A stretch of DNA of 64,000 nucleotides, from positions 68,398,183-68,462,182 of the forward strand of contig CM034538.1 of NCBI GenBank assembly GCA_020002185.1. The letters are read 5' to 3'. The position numbers and the translations under genes are program-made. Below the pieces are notes generated by a model. It was given only the letters and a program-made list of their open reading frames with translations, was not told the DNA's origin and did not search any database. This DNA comes from Paraescarpia echinospica. Its lineage: Eukaryota > Annelida > Polychaeta > Sabellida > Siboglinidae. Below, in pieces: positions 52,201 to 57,810 of the stretch (position 1 is the stretch's first letter; each line of letters opens with the position of its first letter).

Positions 52201-54554
52201 GGTGGTCATGGGATAACTTGGTTGAGTAGTCAGGTGGTCACGGGATCACTTGGTTGTGCAGTCAGGTGGTCATGGGATCACTTGGTTGTGTATTGTCAAC
52301 ACCCATGAAATGGTGCTCCTCCAGATGCAGTGGTTTTACTCTCTTCTTAATCTTGTTAAATGTAAACTTCATATTTTTCTTGAAACTTTAACAATTAAAC
52401 ACATAACGGTCTTATTATATTTTGAGAATATTAATTTAAATACATTTGCGTGGCAAAGATGTTAGAATAGATTACTTGTACTTTATGCTATATACTCTGA
52501 TGTTTTGTTAGAGTTTCAAGATGTCGTAAGAGTTTGAATGTCATTCAGGTGAGATGGGCTGGTGATGTTACCTGTGATGGGTTCAGGTGAGGTGGGCTGG
52601 TGATGTTACCTGTGATTGGTTCAGGTAAGGTGGGCTGGTGATGTTACCTGTGATTGGTTCAGGTGCGGTGGGCTGGTGATGTTACCTGTGATTGGTTCAG
52701 GTGAGGTGGGCTGGTGATGTTACCTGTGATTGGTTCAGGTGAGGTGGGCTGGTGATGTTACCTGTGATTGGTTCAGGTGAGGTGGGCTGGTGATGTTACC
52801 TCATTGGTTCAGGTGAGATGGGCTGGTGATGTTACCTCTGATTGGTTCAGGTGAGGTGGGCTGGTGATGTTACCTGTGATTGGTTCAGGTGAGGTGGGCT
52901 GATGATGTTACCTGTGATTGGTTCAGGTGAGGTGGGCTGGTGATGTTACCTCATTGGTTCAGGTGAGATGGGCTGGTGATGTTACTTGTGATTGGTTCAG
53001 ATGAGATGGGCTGGTGATGTTACCTGTTATTGGTTCAGGTGAGGTGGGCTGGTGATGTTACCTGTTATTGGTTCAGGTGAGGTGGGCTGGTGATGTTACC
53101 TGTGATTGGTTCAGGTGAGGTGGGCTGGTGATGTTACCTGTGATTGGTTCGGGTGAGGTGGGCTGGTGATCTTACCTGTGATTGGTTCAGGTGAGGTGGG
53201 CTGGTGATGTTACCTGTTATTGGTTCAAGTGAGGTGGACTGGTGATGTTACCTGTGATTGGTTCAGGTGAGGTGGGCTGGTGATGTTGGCTGGTGATGTT
53301 ACCTGTGATTGGTTCAGGTGAGGTGGGCTGTTGAGGTTACCTGTGATTGGTTCAGGTGAGGTGGGCTGGTGATGTTACCTCATTGGTTCAGGTGAGATGG
53401 GCTGGTGATGTTACCTCTGATTGGTTCAGGTGAGGTGGGCTGGTGATGTTACCTGTGATTGGTTCAGGTGAGGTGGGCTGATGATGTTACCTGTGATTGG
53501 TTCAGGTGAGGTGGGCTGGTGATGTTACCTCATTGGTTCAGGTGAGATGGGCTGGTTATGTTACCTGTGATTGGTTCAGATGAGATGGGCTGGTGATGTT
53601 ACCTGTTATTGGTTCAGGTGAGATGGGCTGGTGATCTTACCTGTGATTGGTTCAGGTGAGGTGGGCTGGTGATCTTACCTGTGATTGGTTCAGGTGAGGT
53701 GGGCTGTTGATGTTACCTCATTGGTTCAGGTGAGATGGGCTGGTGATGTTACCTGTGATTGGTTCAGATGAGATGGGCTGGTGATGTTACCTGTTATTGG
53801 TTCAGGGGAGGTGGGCTGGTGATCTTACCTGTGATTGGTTCAGGTGAGGTGGGCTGGTGATCTTACCTGTGATTGGTTCAGGTGAGGTGGGCTGGTGATG
53901 TTACCTGTGATTGGTTCAGATGAGATGGGCTGGTGATGTTACCTGTGATTGGTTCAGGTGCGGTGGGCTGGTGATGTTACCTGTGATTGGTTCAGGTGAG
54001 GTGGGCTGGTGATGTTACCTGTGATTGGTTCAGATGAGATGGGCTGGTGATCTTACCTGTGATTGGTTCAGGTGCGGTGGGCTGGTGATGTTACCTGTTA
54101 TTGGTTCAGGTGAGGTGGGCTGGTGATGTTACCTGTGATTGGTTCAGGTGAGGTGGGCTGGTGATCTTACCTGTGATTGGTTCAGGTGAGGTGGGCTGGT
54201 GATGTTACCTGTTATTGGTTCAGGTGAGGTGGGCAGGTGATGTTACCTGTGATTGGTTCAGGTGAGGTGGGCTTGTGATCTTACCTGTGATTGGTTCAGG
54301 TGAGGTGGGCAGGTGATGTTACCTGTGATTGGTTCAGGTGAGGTGGGCTTGTGATCTTACCTGTGATTGGTTCAGGTGAGGTGGGCTGGTGATCTTACCT
54401 GTGATTGGTTCAGGTGAGATGGGCTGACATTGAGGAGAGGAAGCAGCAGCTGAGAATGAGAGACATTGGCTTCGTTGTGGGACAGACCAACTGGGCAAAG
54501 ATGACAGACGATAGTTACGCCCACCGTGCTCTCAACCGCACCAAGTACATCTGA
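17863..54554 (+). CDS. YLPM1: YLPM1 orthologue (nuclear P-loop, YLP motif-containing protein)
   Basis: Twenty exons assembled by hand join in frame to 1721 codons including the stop: 17863-18186, 21286-21475, 21705-21824, 22318-24529, 24847-24889, 25487-25645, 27321-27371, 28627-28922, 29493-29608, 35992-36261, 36747-36927, 37130-37457, 37653-37772, 42555-42731, 43442-43525, 43992-44075, 44509-44604, 48664-48712, 51812-51933, 54414-54554. YLPM1/ZAP3 is a nuclear PP1-associated, RNA-linked protein in vertebrates (family knowledge). Seen here: a Gln/Pro-rich N-terminus, a GPR-rich repeat region, an RE/RS-rich stretch, the Walker A GPPGSGKT (about residues 1416-1423), LCLDDYF (about 1444-1450), and the kinase-like domain. 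The C-terminus has EDYLQLPDDYD, VRWADIEE, GFVVGQTNW and ALNRTKYI. Slightly shorter than the human protein. The ATG at 17863 (MYSAWQQWGQ) is chosen because the open frame before it has no ATG. Confidence 0.93.
18565..21188. mobile_element. TIR DNA element in YLPM1 intron 1
   Basis: The ends are inverted repeats of about 31 bp. The left begins GGCCAAATAAA and contains AGTTTCTCGTCC. The right, reverse-complemented, begins GGCCAAGTAAA and contains the same AGTTTCTCGTCC. TAA flanks both sides (18562-18564 and 21189-21191), a 3-bp target duplication. Three-base duplications fit PIF/Harbinger- or Zator-type elements, but no transposase was recognised in the 2.6 kb between, so the family is open. Confidence 0.7.
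21286..21475 (+). CDS. YLPM1: YLPM1 exon 2 (Q-rich)
   Basis: Acceptor TGTGCCACAG|, donor ACAAG|GTAAGG. Encodes MQPTNAREQEKL followed by a Gln/Trp-rich helix-like stretch (QQWQQYQQRWATYQQQLQQW), likely coiled coil. Ends in phase 1. Confidence 0.92.
21705..21824 (+). CDS. YLPM1: YLPM1 exon 3
   Basis: Acceptor GTGTCAACAG|, donor AAAA|GTGAGT. Encodes EALLAIKQEERDFEKQYKDW and QYSDWKDQNK, which resembles the W-rich helical repeats of YLPM1. Ends in phase 1. Confidence 0.9.
21825..22317. other. YLPM1 intron 3, nothing recognised
   Basis: AT-rich, no coding signal, ordinary GT-AG ends. Confidence 0.6.
22318..24529 (+). CDS. YLPM1: YLPM1 exon 4 (large GPR-rich exon)
   Basis: 2212 bases, with acceptor TTGTTTCAG| and donor CAGAC|GTAAGT. 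It begins NHPNQDQFQQYEAQWKQYEA and continues the Q/W-rich helix. It then becomes Gly/Pro/Arg-rich with GDQGM repeats, RPSGPNQGPRGI repeats, an acidic block (EEEGMEVDYG), and RFGGP repeats. Low complexity, probably disordered. It ends in phase 2. Confidence 0.93.
23340..23800 (+). repeat. 36-bp coding minisatellite in YLPM1 exon 4
   Basis: About 12 tandem copies of a 36-bp unit encoding GPNQGPRGIRPS (some with GDHNQGPRGIRP). Frame is kept. Copies differ by a few bases. Confidence 0.92.
24847..24889 (+). CDS. YLPM1: YLPM1 exon 5 (43-base microexon)
   Basis: Acceptor TTTATAG|, donor GTCTG|GTAAGT. Encodes QSKPEAAANPLKGL. Phase 2 in, phase 0 out, exactly linking exons 4 and 6. Confidence 0.85.
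24890..25486. other. YLPM1 intron 5, nothing recognised
   Basis: No coding signal and no clear repeat. Confidence 0.6.
25487..25645 (+). CDS. YLPM1: YLPM1 exon 6 (HELEIIRKAAEEL)
   Basis: Acceptor GGACTCTAG|, donor GCCAG|GTCAGC. Encodes AFSEHELEIIRKAAEELKTR and on to EEACQ. The EIIRKAAEEL helix is a conserved YLPM1 segment. Confidence 0.92.
26196..27105. repeat. Possible foldback/TIR element in YLPM1 intron 6
   Basis: Several inverted matches share one centre: CACTAACATATTCAGCTC plus TTAAGG at 26213-26237 against its partner at 27055-27085, and TGCGTTTCACTA at 26289-26300 against TAGTGAAACGCA at about 26986-26997. Exact ends and target duplication were not resolved. The rest of intron 6 shows nothing. 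Confidence 0.45.
27321..27371 (+). CDS. YLPM1: YLPM1 exon 7 (51 bases)
   Basis: Acceptor TTGTCAG|, donor GAAGAG|GTGAGT. Encodes EEYQGEEQYRRQEGYEE, phase 0 both sides. Acidic and repetitive, so it rests on splice sites and phase. Confidence 0.75.
27392..28271. mobile_element. TIR element in YLPM1 intron 7
   Basis: CAGGGTGCACGG at 27392 pairs with CCGTGC-like and GCAGCCTG at the right end (28264-28271). Related inverted blocks (GTCCGTCGGACTAG and CTCGTCCGGGACGATC) follow inside. CGTGTG flanks both ends (27386-27391 and 28272-28277), a 6-bp target duplication. The - strand at 27760-27963 reads HTCAGYRHRYVPSRRDGSC and on, which looks like a protein remnant that I cannot name. Superfamily open; hAT-like ends are possible but would predict 8 bp. 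Confidence 0.6.
28627..28922 (+). CDS. YLPM1: YLPM1 exon 8
   Basis: Acceptor TTATTTCCAG|, donor GACAG|GTATGT. Encodes YPEHYPEDEPYPRPGEQF, a PPPPW/PPPPP segment and three RDLPP repeats ending YDDPYFFERDR. Ends in phase 2. Confidence 0.9.
28923..29492. other. YLPM1 intron 8, nothing recognised
   Basis: AT-rich, no coding signal. Confidence 0.6.
29493..29608 (+). CDS. YLPM1: YLPM1 exon 9 (RRRDPYDL)
   Basis: Acceptor TTGTCTACAG|, donor CAGGG|GTAGGT. Encodes MLPPERRRDPYDLRPLPP and GYRDIYDLPPRPLSPFDRG. Ends in phase 1, matching exon 10 more than 6 kb away. Confidence 0.88.
29952..30588. mobile_element. hAT-like non-autonomous element (copy 1)
   Basis: Left end CAGGGTTTCCGCCAG. Right end, reverse-complemented, TAGTGTTTCCGCCAG. 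Both fit hAT-type ends. The flanks are CTGTAGG on the left and CTAGTAGGG on the right, consistent with a damaged duplication of CTGTAGGG. No transposase seen. GGGTACG-rich near its right end. Confidence 0.6.
32461..33790. mobile_element. hAT element with perfect 8-bp target duplication (copy 2)
   Basis: A 13-bp perfect terminal inverted repeat CAGACCTGGGGCC, with CTGTAGGG on both sides (32453-32460 and 33791-33798), the 8-bp duplication typical of hAT. Both ends carry many GAGTACGAGTAC subterminal repeats. It inserted inside the 56-bp minisatellite. It is 1.33 kb, too short for a full transposase gene, but it retains a C-terminal remnant (next entry). Confidence 0.92.
32707..32950 (-). pseudogene. 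hAT transposase C-terminal (dimerisation) remnant
   Basis: The - strand reads FPTLAQVVQNHPSILASPAP then VERVFTIAEKVFCPEQCSLK and EQLMFIRCN. The P-A-x-x-ERVF-x-A ... LMF-x-R-x-N pattern is the conserved C-terminal hAT dimerisation domain. No open frame runs upstream, so only the end of the gene survives. Confidence 0.8.
34088..35656. repeat. 30-bp minisatellite with 624-bp higher-order duplication
   Basis: About 52 copies of a 30-bp unit with core CCCACTAAATGTCTCAAACA plus TATGACAC, in YLPM1 intron 9. Unit variants occur in the same order 624 bp apart (about 34535-35030 and 35159-35654), so a large block was duplicated whole after the array formed. Long ORFs over it are shadows. Confidence 0.95.
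35920..36010 (+). repeat. Two-copy duplication across the exon 10 acceptor
   Basis: TAAGTAATCGCCCTACCTTG followed by CAGGCTTCC(T/C)CTACCG appears twice about 53 bp apart. Each copy contains the intron end, the AG and the first exon bases. The downstream copy is the one in frame. Confidence 0.85.
35992..36261 (+). CDS. YLPM1: YLPM1 exon 10 (VIDYGHG and RS-rich)
   Basis: Acceptor CCTTGCAG|, donor GACAGAG|GTATGT. Encodes FPYRAPALDEPLPTPTVIDY then GHGEKG, an acidic stretch, and RRRSRERSPERGRERSRSRS. It lacks an internal ATG-led ORF. DYGHG is a conserved YLPM1 motif. An earlier partial copy of its acceptor and first bases lies at 35924-35962. Confidence 0.9.
36262..36746. other. YLPM1 intron 10
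   Basis: No gene. The phrase GATATCTTGTTACTGTTACT occurs twice (about 36489 and 36577), a short direct repeat. Confidence 0.6.
36747..36927 (+). CDS. YLPM1: YLPM1 exon 11 (RE/RD-rich)
   Basis: Acceptor CCTGCTGCAG|, donor AGACAG|GTGGGT. Encodes EGRERSPRRDRERDRDRERD and similar mixed-charge sequence. Phase 1 in, phase 2 out. Confidence 0.88.
37130..37457 (+). CDS. YLPM1: YLPM1 exon 12 (DHRDSP repeats and P-loop)
   Basis: Acceptor CTTGTAG|, donor ATCAAG|GTACAC. It starts with six (S/R)DHRDSPL-like repeats, then VTVDEILCNPGRRNRPGHIV, VIVRGPPGSGKTYVSKLIK. GPPGSGKT is a Walker A nucleotide-binding loop, as in YLPM1 and polynucleotide-kinase-like P-loop proteins. Confidence 0.95.
37653..37772 (+). 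CDS. YLPM1: YLPM1 exon 13 (LCLDDYF)
   Basis: Acceptor ATGTTGACAG|, donor CGCACG|GTACGT. Encodes EKEMANGGVSPRMLCLDDYF and MVDVEKTEKDAETGKMVKRT. LDDYF is the family block after the P-loop; its Asp pair is a likely Mg/nucleotide site (inference). Confidence 0.95.
37773..39394. other. YLPM1 intron 13, 5' part
   Basis: Contains two imperfect direct repeats of about 60-70 bp (38225-38355, sharing GCCGAAAGC and TTTTATGAC). An open stretch at 38436-38850 encodes DWCIVDVGQLSEVVADVSCP, reminiscent of the N-terminus of some MULE-like transposon proteins, but too short to assign. There is also a poly-G run (39219-39238). Confidence 0.35.
39395..40288 (+). mobile_element. 5'-truncated LINE 3' end (LINE C) with (TAC)n tail
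   Basis: The + strand encodes the C-terminal region of a non-LTR ORF2. It reads NKLRTYKQFKTKFVTEHYV, a stop and frame change near 39750, then RIETGRFERN and the zinc knuckle CYNCTKEIENEFHVLMKCPL (39847-39906), ending at 40083. An AATAAA and a pure TAC/ACT run (40252-40287) form the 3' tail. Pseudogene. Confidence 0.8.
40341..41605 (-). mobile_element. 5'-truncated LINE (LINE D), RT C-terminal part
   Basis: The - strand has YGIRGLANDWIKSYL (near 41600), [20 protein letters not shown] (about 41430-41495), the FADD box, LSLNINKTQYMIF and FLGVTIDSKLNW. A frame change near 40960 follows, then FRLLYVYSIQIFMYKYKMGL, ending 40562. The 3' end is a TTTGA-type repeat (40341-40362, RC). Related in design to LINE B but a different tail. 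Confidence 0.85.
41606..42095. other. YLPM1 intron 13, 3' part, nothing recognised
   Basis: No coding signal; a T run near 41685-41697. Confidence 0.55.
42096..42250. repeat. CA-rich simple repeat
   Basis: CACACA and CGCACACAT runs just before the exon 14 repeat array. Confidence 0.95.
42300..42605 (+). repeat. 51-bp repeat made from the exon 14 acceptor and exon start
   Basis: Six copies at 42300, 42351, 42402, 42453, 42504 and 42555. Each begins with the exon 14 bases (GTGCTGGAGTACCAA), runs 39 bases of exon-like sequence, then CATCATGTTGTAG. Only the last copy continues into the real exon. Each upstream copy read in frame would end in TAG, so using an earlier acceptor gives a premature stop. 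Confidence 0.95.
42555..42731 (+). CDS. YLPM1: YLPM1 exon 14 (kinase-like core)
   Basis: Acceptor TTGTAG|, donor TTTGAG|GTGAGG. Encodes VLEYQYDADMDQAYRASFLK, FRRQIDERYFSFIIVDAVFD and FWSYAKLKGFE, which aligns block for block with the YLPM1 C-terminal domain. Phase 0 both sides. Confidence 0.96.
42749..42912. mobile_element. Palindromic MITE in intron 14
   Basis: The ends are a perfect inverted repeat of 21 bp starting CAGGGGCTGGTTTCATGAAG. The 164-bp element can fold on itself. No convincing target duplication was found. It sits 17 bases after the exon 14 donor. Confidence 0.8.
43080..43441 (+). repeat. About 27-bp repeat embedding the exon 15 acceptor
   Basis: Irregular copies of GTGTGAGTCATGTGAGTGGT plus GTTGTAG. 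The true exon 15 begins at the last GTTGTAG|GTGTATG. Most units therefore carry a look-alike acceptor followed by GTGTGAG. Confidence 0.85.
43442..43525 (+). CDS. YLPM1: YLPM1 exon 15
   Basis: Encodes VYVAELQVEVPVCAKRTLHH and WQQSDIQA. Donor AGGCG|GTGGGT. VY(V/L)AE ... C-x-KR is conserved in YLPM1. Confidence 0.92.
43526..43991. other. YLPM1 intron 15, nothing recognised
   Basis: No coding signal or repeat. Confidence 0.6.
43992..44075 (+). CDS. YLPM1: YLPM1 exon 16
   Basis: Acceptor TTGTCGTAG|, donor ACTGAG|GTAAGA. Encodes IMDGWQPTAKHCTILDIRSL and LQEVSITE; LDIRSLLQ is a conserved YLPM1 block. Confidence 0.95.
44076..44508. other. YLPM1 intron 16, nothing recognised
   Basis: No coding signal or repeat. 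Confidence 0.6.
44509..44604 (+). CDS. YLPM1: YLPM1 exon 17
   Basis: Acceptor TGTTTTTCAG|, donor AAAGCG|GTAGGT. Encodes VEMEDSVAETDVETAVKETT and EEEIKA, acidic, beginning with the conserved VEMED. Confidence 0.93.
44605..48663. other. YLPM1 intron 17
   Basis: 4 kb without a supported gene. It contains a two-copy direct repeat of about 70 bp at 46200-46335 (GTGTAGGCAC(A/G)ATGTCCACA in each) and a poly-C run at 46561-46570. Short ORFs are not recognisable. Confidence 0.55.
48664..48712 (+). CDS. YLPM1: YLPM1 exon 18 (49 bases)
   Basis: Acceptor TGCGTTAG|, donor CTCG|GTAAGT. Encodes VYTQSKWEIEASEEQL, matching the conserved SKWE block. Phase 1 out. Confidence 0.93.
48713..50700. other. YLPM1 intron 18, 5' part, nothing recognised
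   Basis: Open stretches such as 49217-49798 have no recognisable family and cross no splice signals that fit the gene. Confidence 0.5.
50705..51800. repeat. GTGTTGTGACTGACA minisatellite before exon 19
   Basis: Irregular 17-20 bp units (GTGTTGTGACTGACAGTGTT and GTGGTGTTGTGACTGGCAGT variants), about 1.1 kb, ending 12 bases before the exon 19 acceptor. The polypyrimidine region of that acceptor (GTGTTGTGTTGCAG) looks like a modified unit. Long - strand ORFs here are shadows. Confidence 0.95.
51812..51933 (+). CDS. YLPM1: YLPM1 exon 19 (EDYLQLPDDYD)
   Basis: Acceptor GTGTTGCAG|, donor AAACGG|GTACGA. Encodes DKLDGIRAVKKKQEDHPQRL, EDYLQLPDDYDSRTSQPGQK R. Highly conserved YLPM1 end region. Confidence 0.96.
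51974..52290. repeat. 32-bp minisatellite after exon 19
   Basis: About ten copies of a 32-bp unit containing GTCAGGTGGTCACTGGATCA plus CTTGGTTGTGCA, starting about 40 bases after the exon 19 donor. Confidence 0.93.
52549..54413 (+). repeat. 38-bp minisatellite made from the exon 20 splice acceptor (about 49 copies)
   Basis: The unit begins GTGAGGTGGGCTGGTGATG and ends GATTGGTTCAG. Exon 20 itself begins GTGAGATGGGCTG directly after GATTGGTTCAG, so the unit contains the intron end, the AG and the first 13 exon bases. Each junction TTCAG|GTGAGG also fits a 5' splice site. Variants: CTTACC for GTTACC, and a shorter unit lacking TGTGA (CCTCATTGG). Confidence 0.97.
54414..54554 (+). CDS. YLPM1: YLPM1 exon 20 (C-terminus)
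   Basis: Encodes VRWADIEERKQQLRMRDIGF, VVGQTNWAKMTDDSYAHRAL and NRTKYI, then TGA. This is the signature C-terminus of YLPM1. GAG|GTGAGG directly after the stop could be a donor for a 3' UTR intron. Confidence 0.97.
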   Translation: MRWADIEERKQQLRMRDIGFVVGQTNWAKMTDDSYAHRALNRTKYI

Positions 54555-54869
54555 GAGGTGAGGTACCTGTATGAGACTGTTCTTCCTCCCCTTCATCCCT
54601 TGCGGGGTGGAGGCCACACCACTTGGTTCATTCTGCCCCCTCCGTGATTCTTCTCCACCTATCATCGTCTAAAATGTTCTCCCTCGGCTGTTTATCACTG
54701 TTCTTGTGTGATATCTTGACATTGTCTCTCCACGTTCATTTTGGTTTACTTCATTTCCTTCTAACGTGCTCTGCTGGTTTCCAAGTTCTCGTTGTTCTTG
54801 ACCGTTGTCTTTGTAGTCCATCTGCTGCTGCTTCAACAGTAATTTTGTTAACGACCCTATTTATGAGAC

Positions 54870-54875
54870 AATAAA
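54870..54875 (+). promoter_or_regulatory. YLPM1: AATAAA polyadenylation signal, YLPM1 candidate
   Basis: AATAAA 315 bases after the stop codon. Another AATAAA lies near 55951; either could be used. Confidence 0.4.
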
Positions 54876-56514
54876 AGCTGTGCATTGCTTCAATCTGCTG
54901 TCTATGTTGAGGGAAGTAAGATAACCCCAACACAAGGTAAACGGGAAACTCGTCGTCGACTCACTAACTCTAAAGAAGGAAAATCTGAAAATAAACCAGT
55001 CATCGCGATATCCATTTGAGGTTTGCTGATTTGAGAACATGTGCTTTCAATTTTTTTTTAATGTACAGTGTTGGTGATAAGCTAAGCAATATGTTTAATG
55101 CTATTTGCCATTGTACTGACTGAAGCAAACAGTAGCTCGTGTAATCAGTTGCTTTCACTTTCTGTTTCAGAATATGGAATGATCATAGCAAGTACGACAT
55201 AGTGTGTTGGTCAAGTGATGTATAGGCAAAGAGGGAGAAAGTTGACAGTGACATTATGACCTCCACGTCACACACACAGTGGCCAGTCACGGTAGATGAG
55301 ACAGATGGACATATAAGACGGGTGTAATGCTCGAACTAGGAGCACCTAATGTTTACTGCTAACTTTTGCAGTTACTCTTGTTTCATGTGGTTACTGTCGG
55401 TGTCTCAATAGTTACTAGACATTGGTTTACAGTTTGCTGCGGTAGTCCAGCAATTTTGTGGTATTGTGATGTCTTGTTTTAATTCGATATACCTCTACAC
55501 ACCGTGACATGGGAGTGACAGACACGTTCCATGTACCATCAGAATCTGTGAGCCAAGTGGAGATTCTGGTGATTGCTAGCCTACAATTCAGTACGAGGGA
55601 AGCAGAGATGTTTTCATTGGGCCAATCAAAAATTATGAGTTGGCTATTTCTTAATGTTGCAGTTCAAGGCATAAAGATAATTTGTGATATCTTGTGCATT
55701 TGCGTTGCAGTGCCATGGGTGTGAAGTGTCAAACTTAATTACCTATCATATCTTTTTGAATGGCCTCCAAGTTGTTTTATTATAAAGTTATTATTGAGTT
55801 CCATGTAGTGTGCTTCAGTGAAATCAGTTTATCTTCGTGATCTATTGTATGCAGTGAAAGCAAGCTTGATTTAACTGAGTTAATGTAATAAGTTGAAAGG
55901 CCTGTGACTACCAAAGTTTTATTGTTCTATGATGGAATGACAATAAGTTAAATAAATTAAGATCCATGTTACGTCTTTGTCGCTTCCATAATTAAACTTG
56001 CAGTGCTTGATATCTGACTGACAAATCAACTTTTAAATGGACAAGGAACACTTTCAAATGTTGTGATTGCACAATTTAATTTATATAGGTATGTTTTCGG
56101 AATTTAATTGATAAAGAAACACTCAAATTTTTCATTTAAAAAACTTGTTCGAGTGAACAGTGTCGTTATATTTTACTCGTCCTGTGGCGTTGTTTCATTG
56201 ACGCTTACACGATGTGTATATCCATAACGTGCGTGCATGCCATTTGTCACGAACCGAGGACTACAAAGTTATTACTGCGATGTCGTCAGGTGGGTAGTGG
56301 TGTGATAACTTGGCTCATGCAACAGAGTTGGAAAATAACAAAACATGAATATTTATCGCCAGCATAATTTTATAATCTTAATTTTGTTCCTTTACAATCA
56401 CAAGACTGACTAAACGTACAAAATAACTGTTTGTTCAGACGGCAAGTTACCTTTTATATTAGAACCAATTTTTATTATTTATATAATACTTTTAATATAA
56501 TGACTAAATATGGT
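54876..56514. other. YLPM1 3' flank, nothing else recognised
   Basis: AT-rich; may include a longer YLPM1 3' UTR. No ORF with recognisable content. Confidence 0.5.
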
Positions 56515-57810
56515 ATTAGGGCAATTCCATGTCAGATCAATCATTAAAAAACCTCACCGTCTCTGATTATGCTGAAAATTGGTATGTCAATTGGAATATG
56601 CCACACAAACAGCCATGCAAATTTTTAGAAAATTGGGTTGTATATTTTCTTAGTTACAGGTCCTCAAAAAAATTAAAATTTGTTGAAAAAAATCTATTTG
56701 ATCACCGGTTTGGTTCACTTTCTGACCCATAACTTCAGTAATAATAATGCTAGACTAATAAATGTTACATTTCTGGAAAGGTCTCATTTAACTGCATCTA
56801 GTGGACATGGAATCGGGTAACTGAATAATAAAAAAAATTAAATCCAAATACATGCAGTTTTGTGCCCTGTGACCCCCCGTGACAAAAAACCTCCAAACTG
56901 ATCCAAAATACATGCATTATATAAAACAGTATGTAACCCAAATATCCTGAAAAAATCAGAATGGGCACTCTTTGGGTTACTAAAATACAATCAAAATAGC
57001 ATGTACATACACCCCGTATATGAACATTGCACTAATTCTAATGCTTGTTATACACCAAATGTGCTTGCATACTAAACATGTCACTGTCAGTCAGGTATGT
57101 TTTAGTGAAACTAGATAATTGTCATGTGAAACCTGTCTAGATAATTAATTCTCTTTATACAGTGCATTATAATTAGAACCAATATTATAACACCAACACG
57201 TCTCAAACTGGTCATGCATTGATGCAGTTTATTTACCGGTACACTTTTTATATATTGGTATAAATTTAATAAATTGTAAAAAAAACACAAGCTAATTAAT
57301 TTTCAACCATTTCTCCACTTGGTCAAAGTCATGACTGTTATTATCAGACTAACTGAAATGTTCATAGTCTCGAGTCCAATGCATGTACACGAATTCCTCA
57401 TTCACAGTGCAACAGCTGGTTGTCCCATCAATCCTTTGACACAGCCTGCAATGCAAATATTTAGTAATGGTAAGGGGCATGGAAATATAATTTGCTAGAT
57501 AATTCACATCGAATCAAACTGTAGGTAGATTCAGTATTGCCCTGTTGGGGTTTGTAGCATATTTAGATTCTTTAGAGGGGTGGATAGACTGAATCACTCA
57601 TTATTTTGCCATGCTGCAATGTGAGGACAAAACAGGTTACAACATTATTCCAGTAGTCCCCCTAAATACACCATTGAATATCGATATAATATAAATATAT
57701 AATAGCAAGTATCCAGTCTTTGGGACTGGTTAAAAAAAATATTTGTTTATATAATTATACTAATAGTCTAATACTATGTGATATATATGATATATACCAC
57801 TCACCACTGC

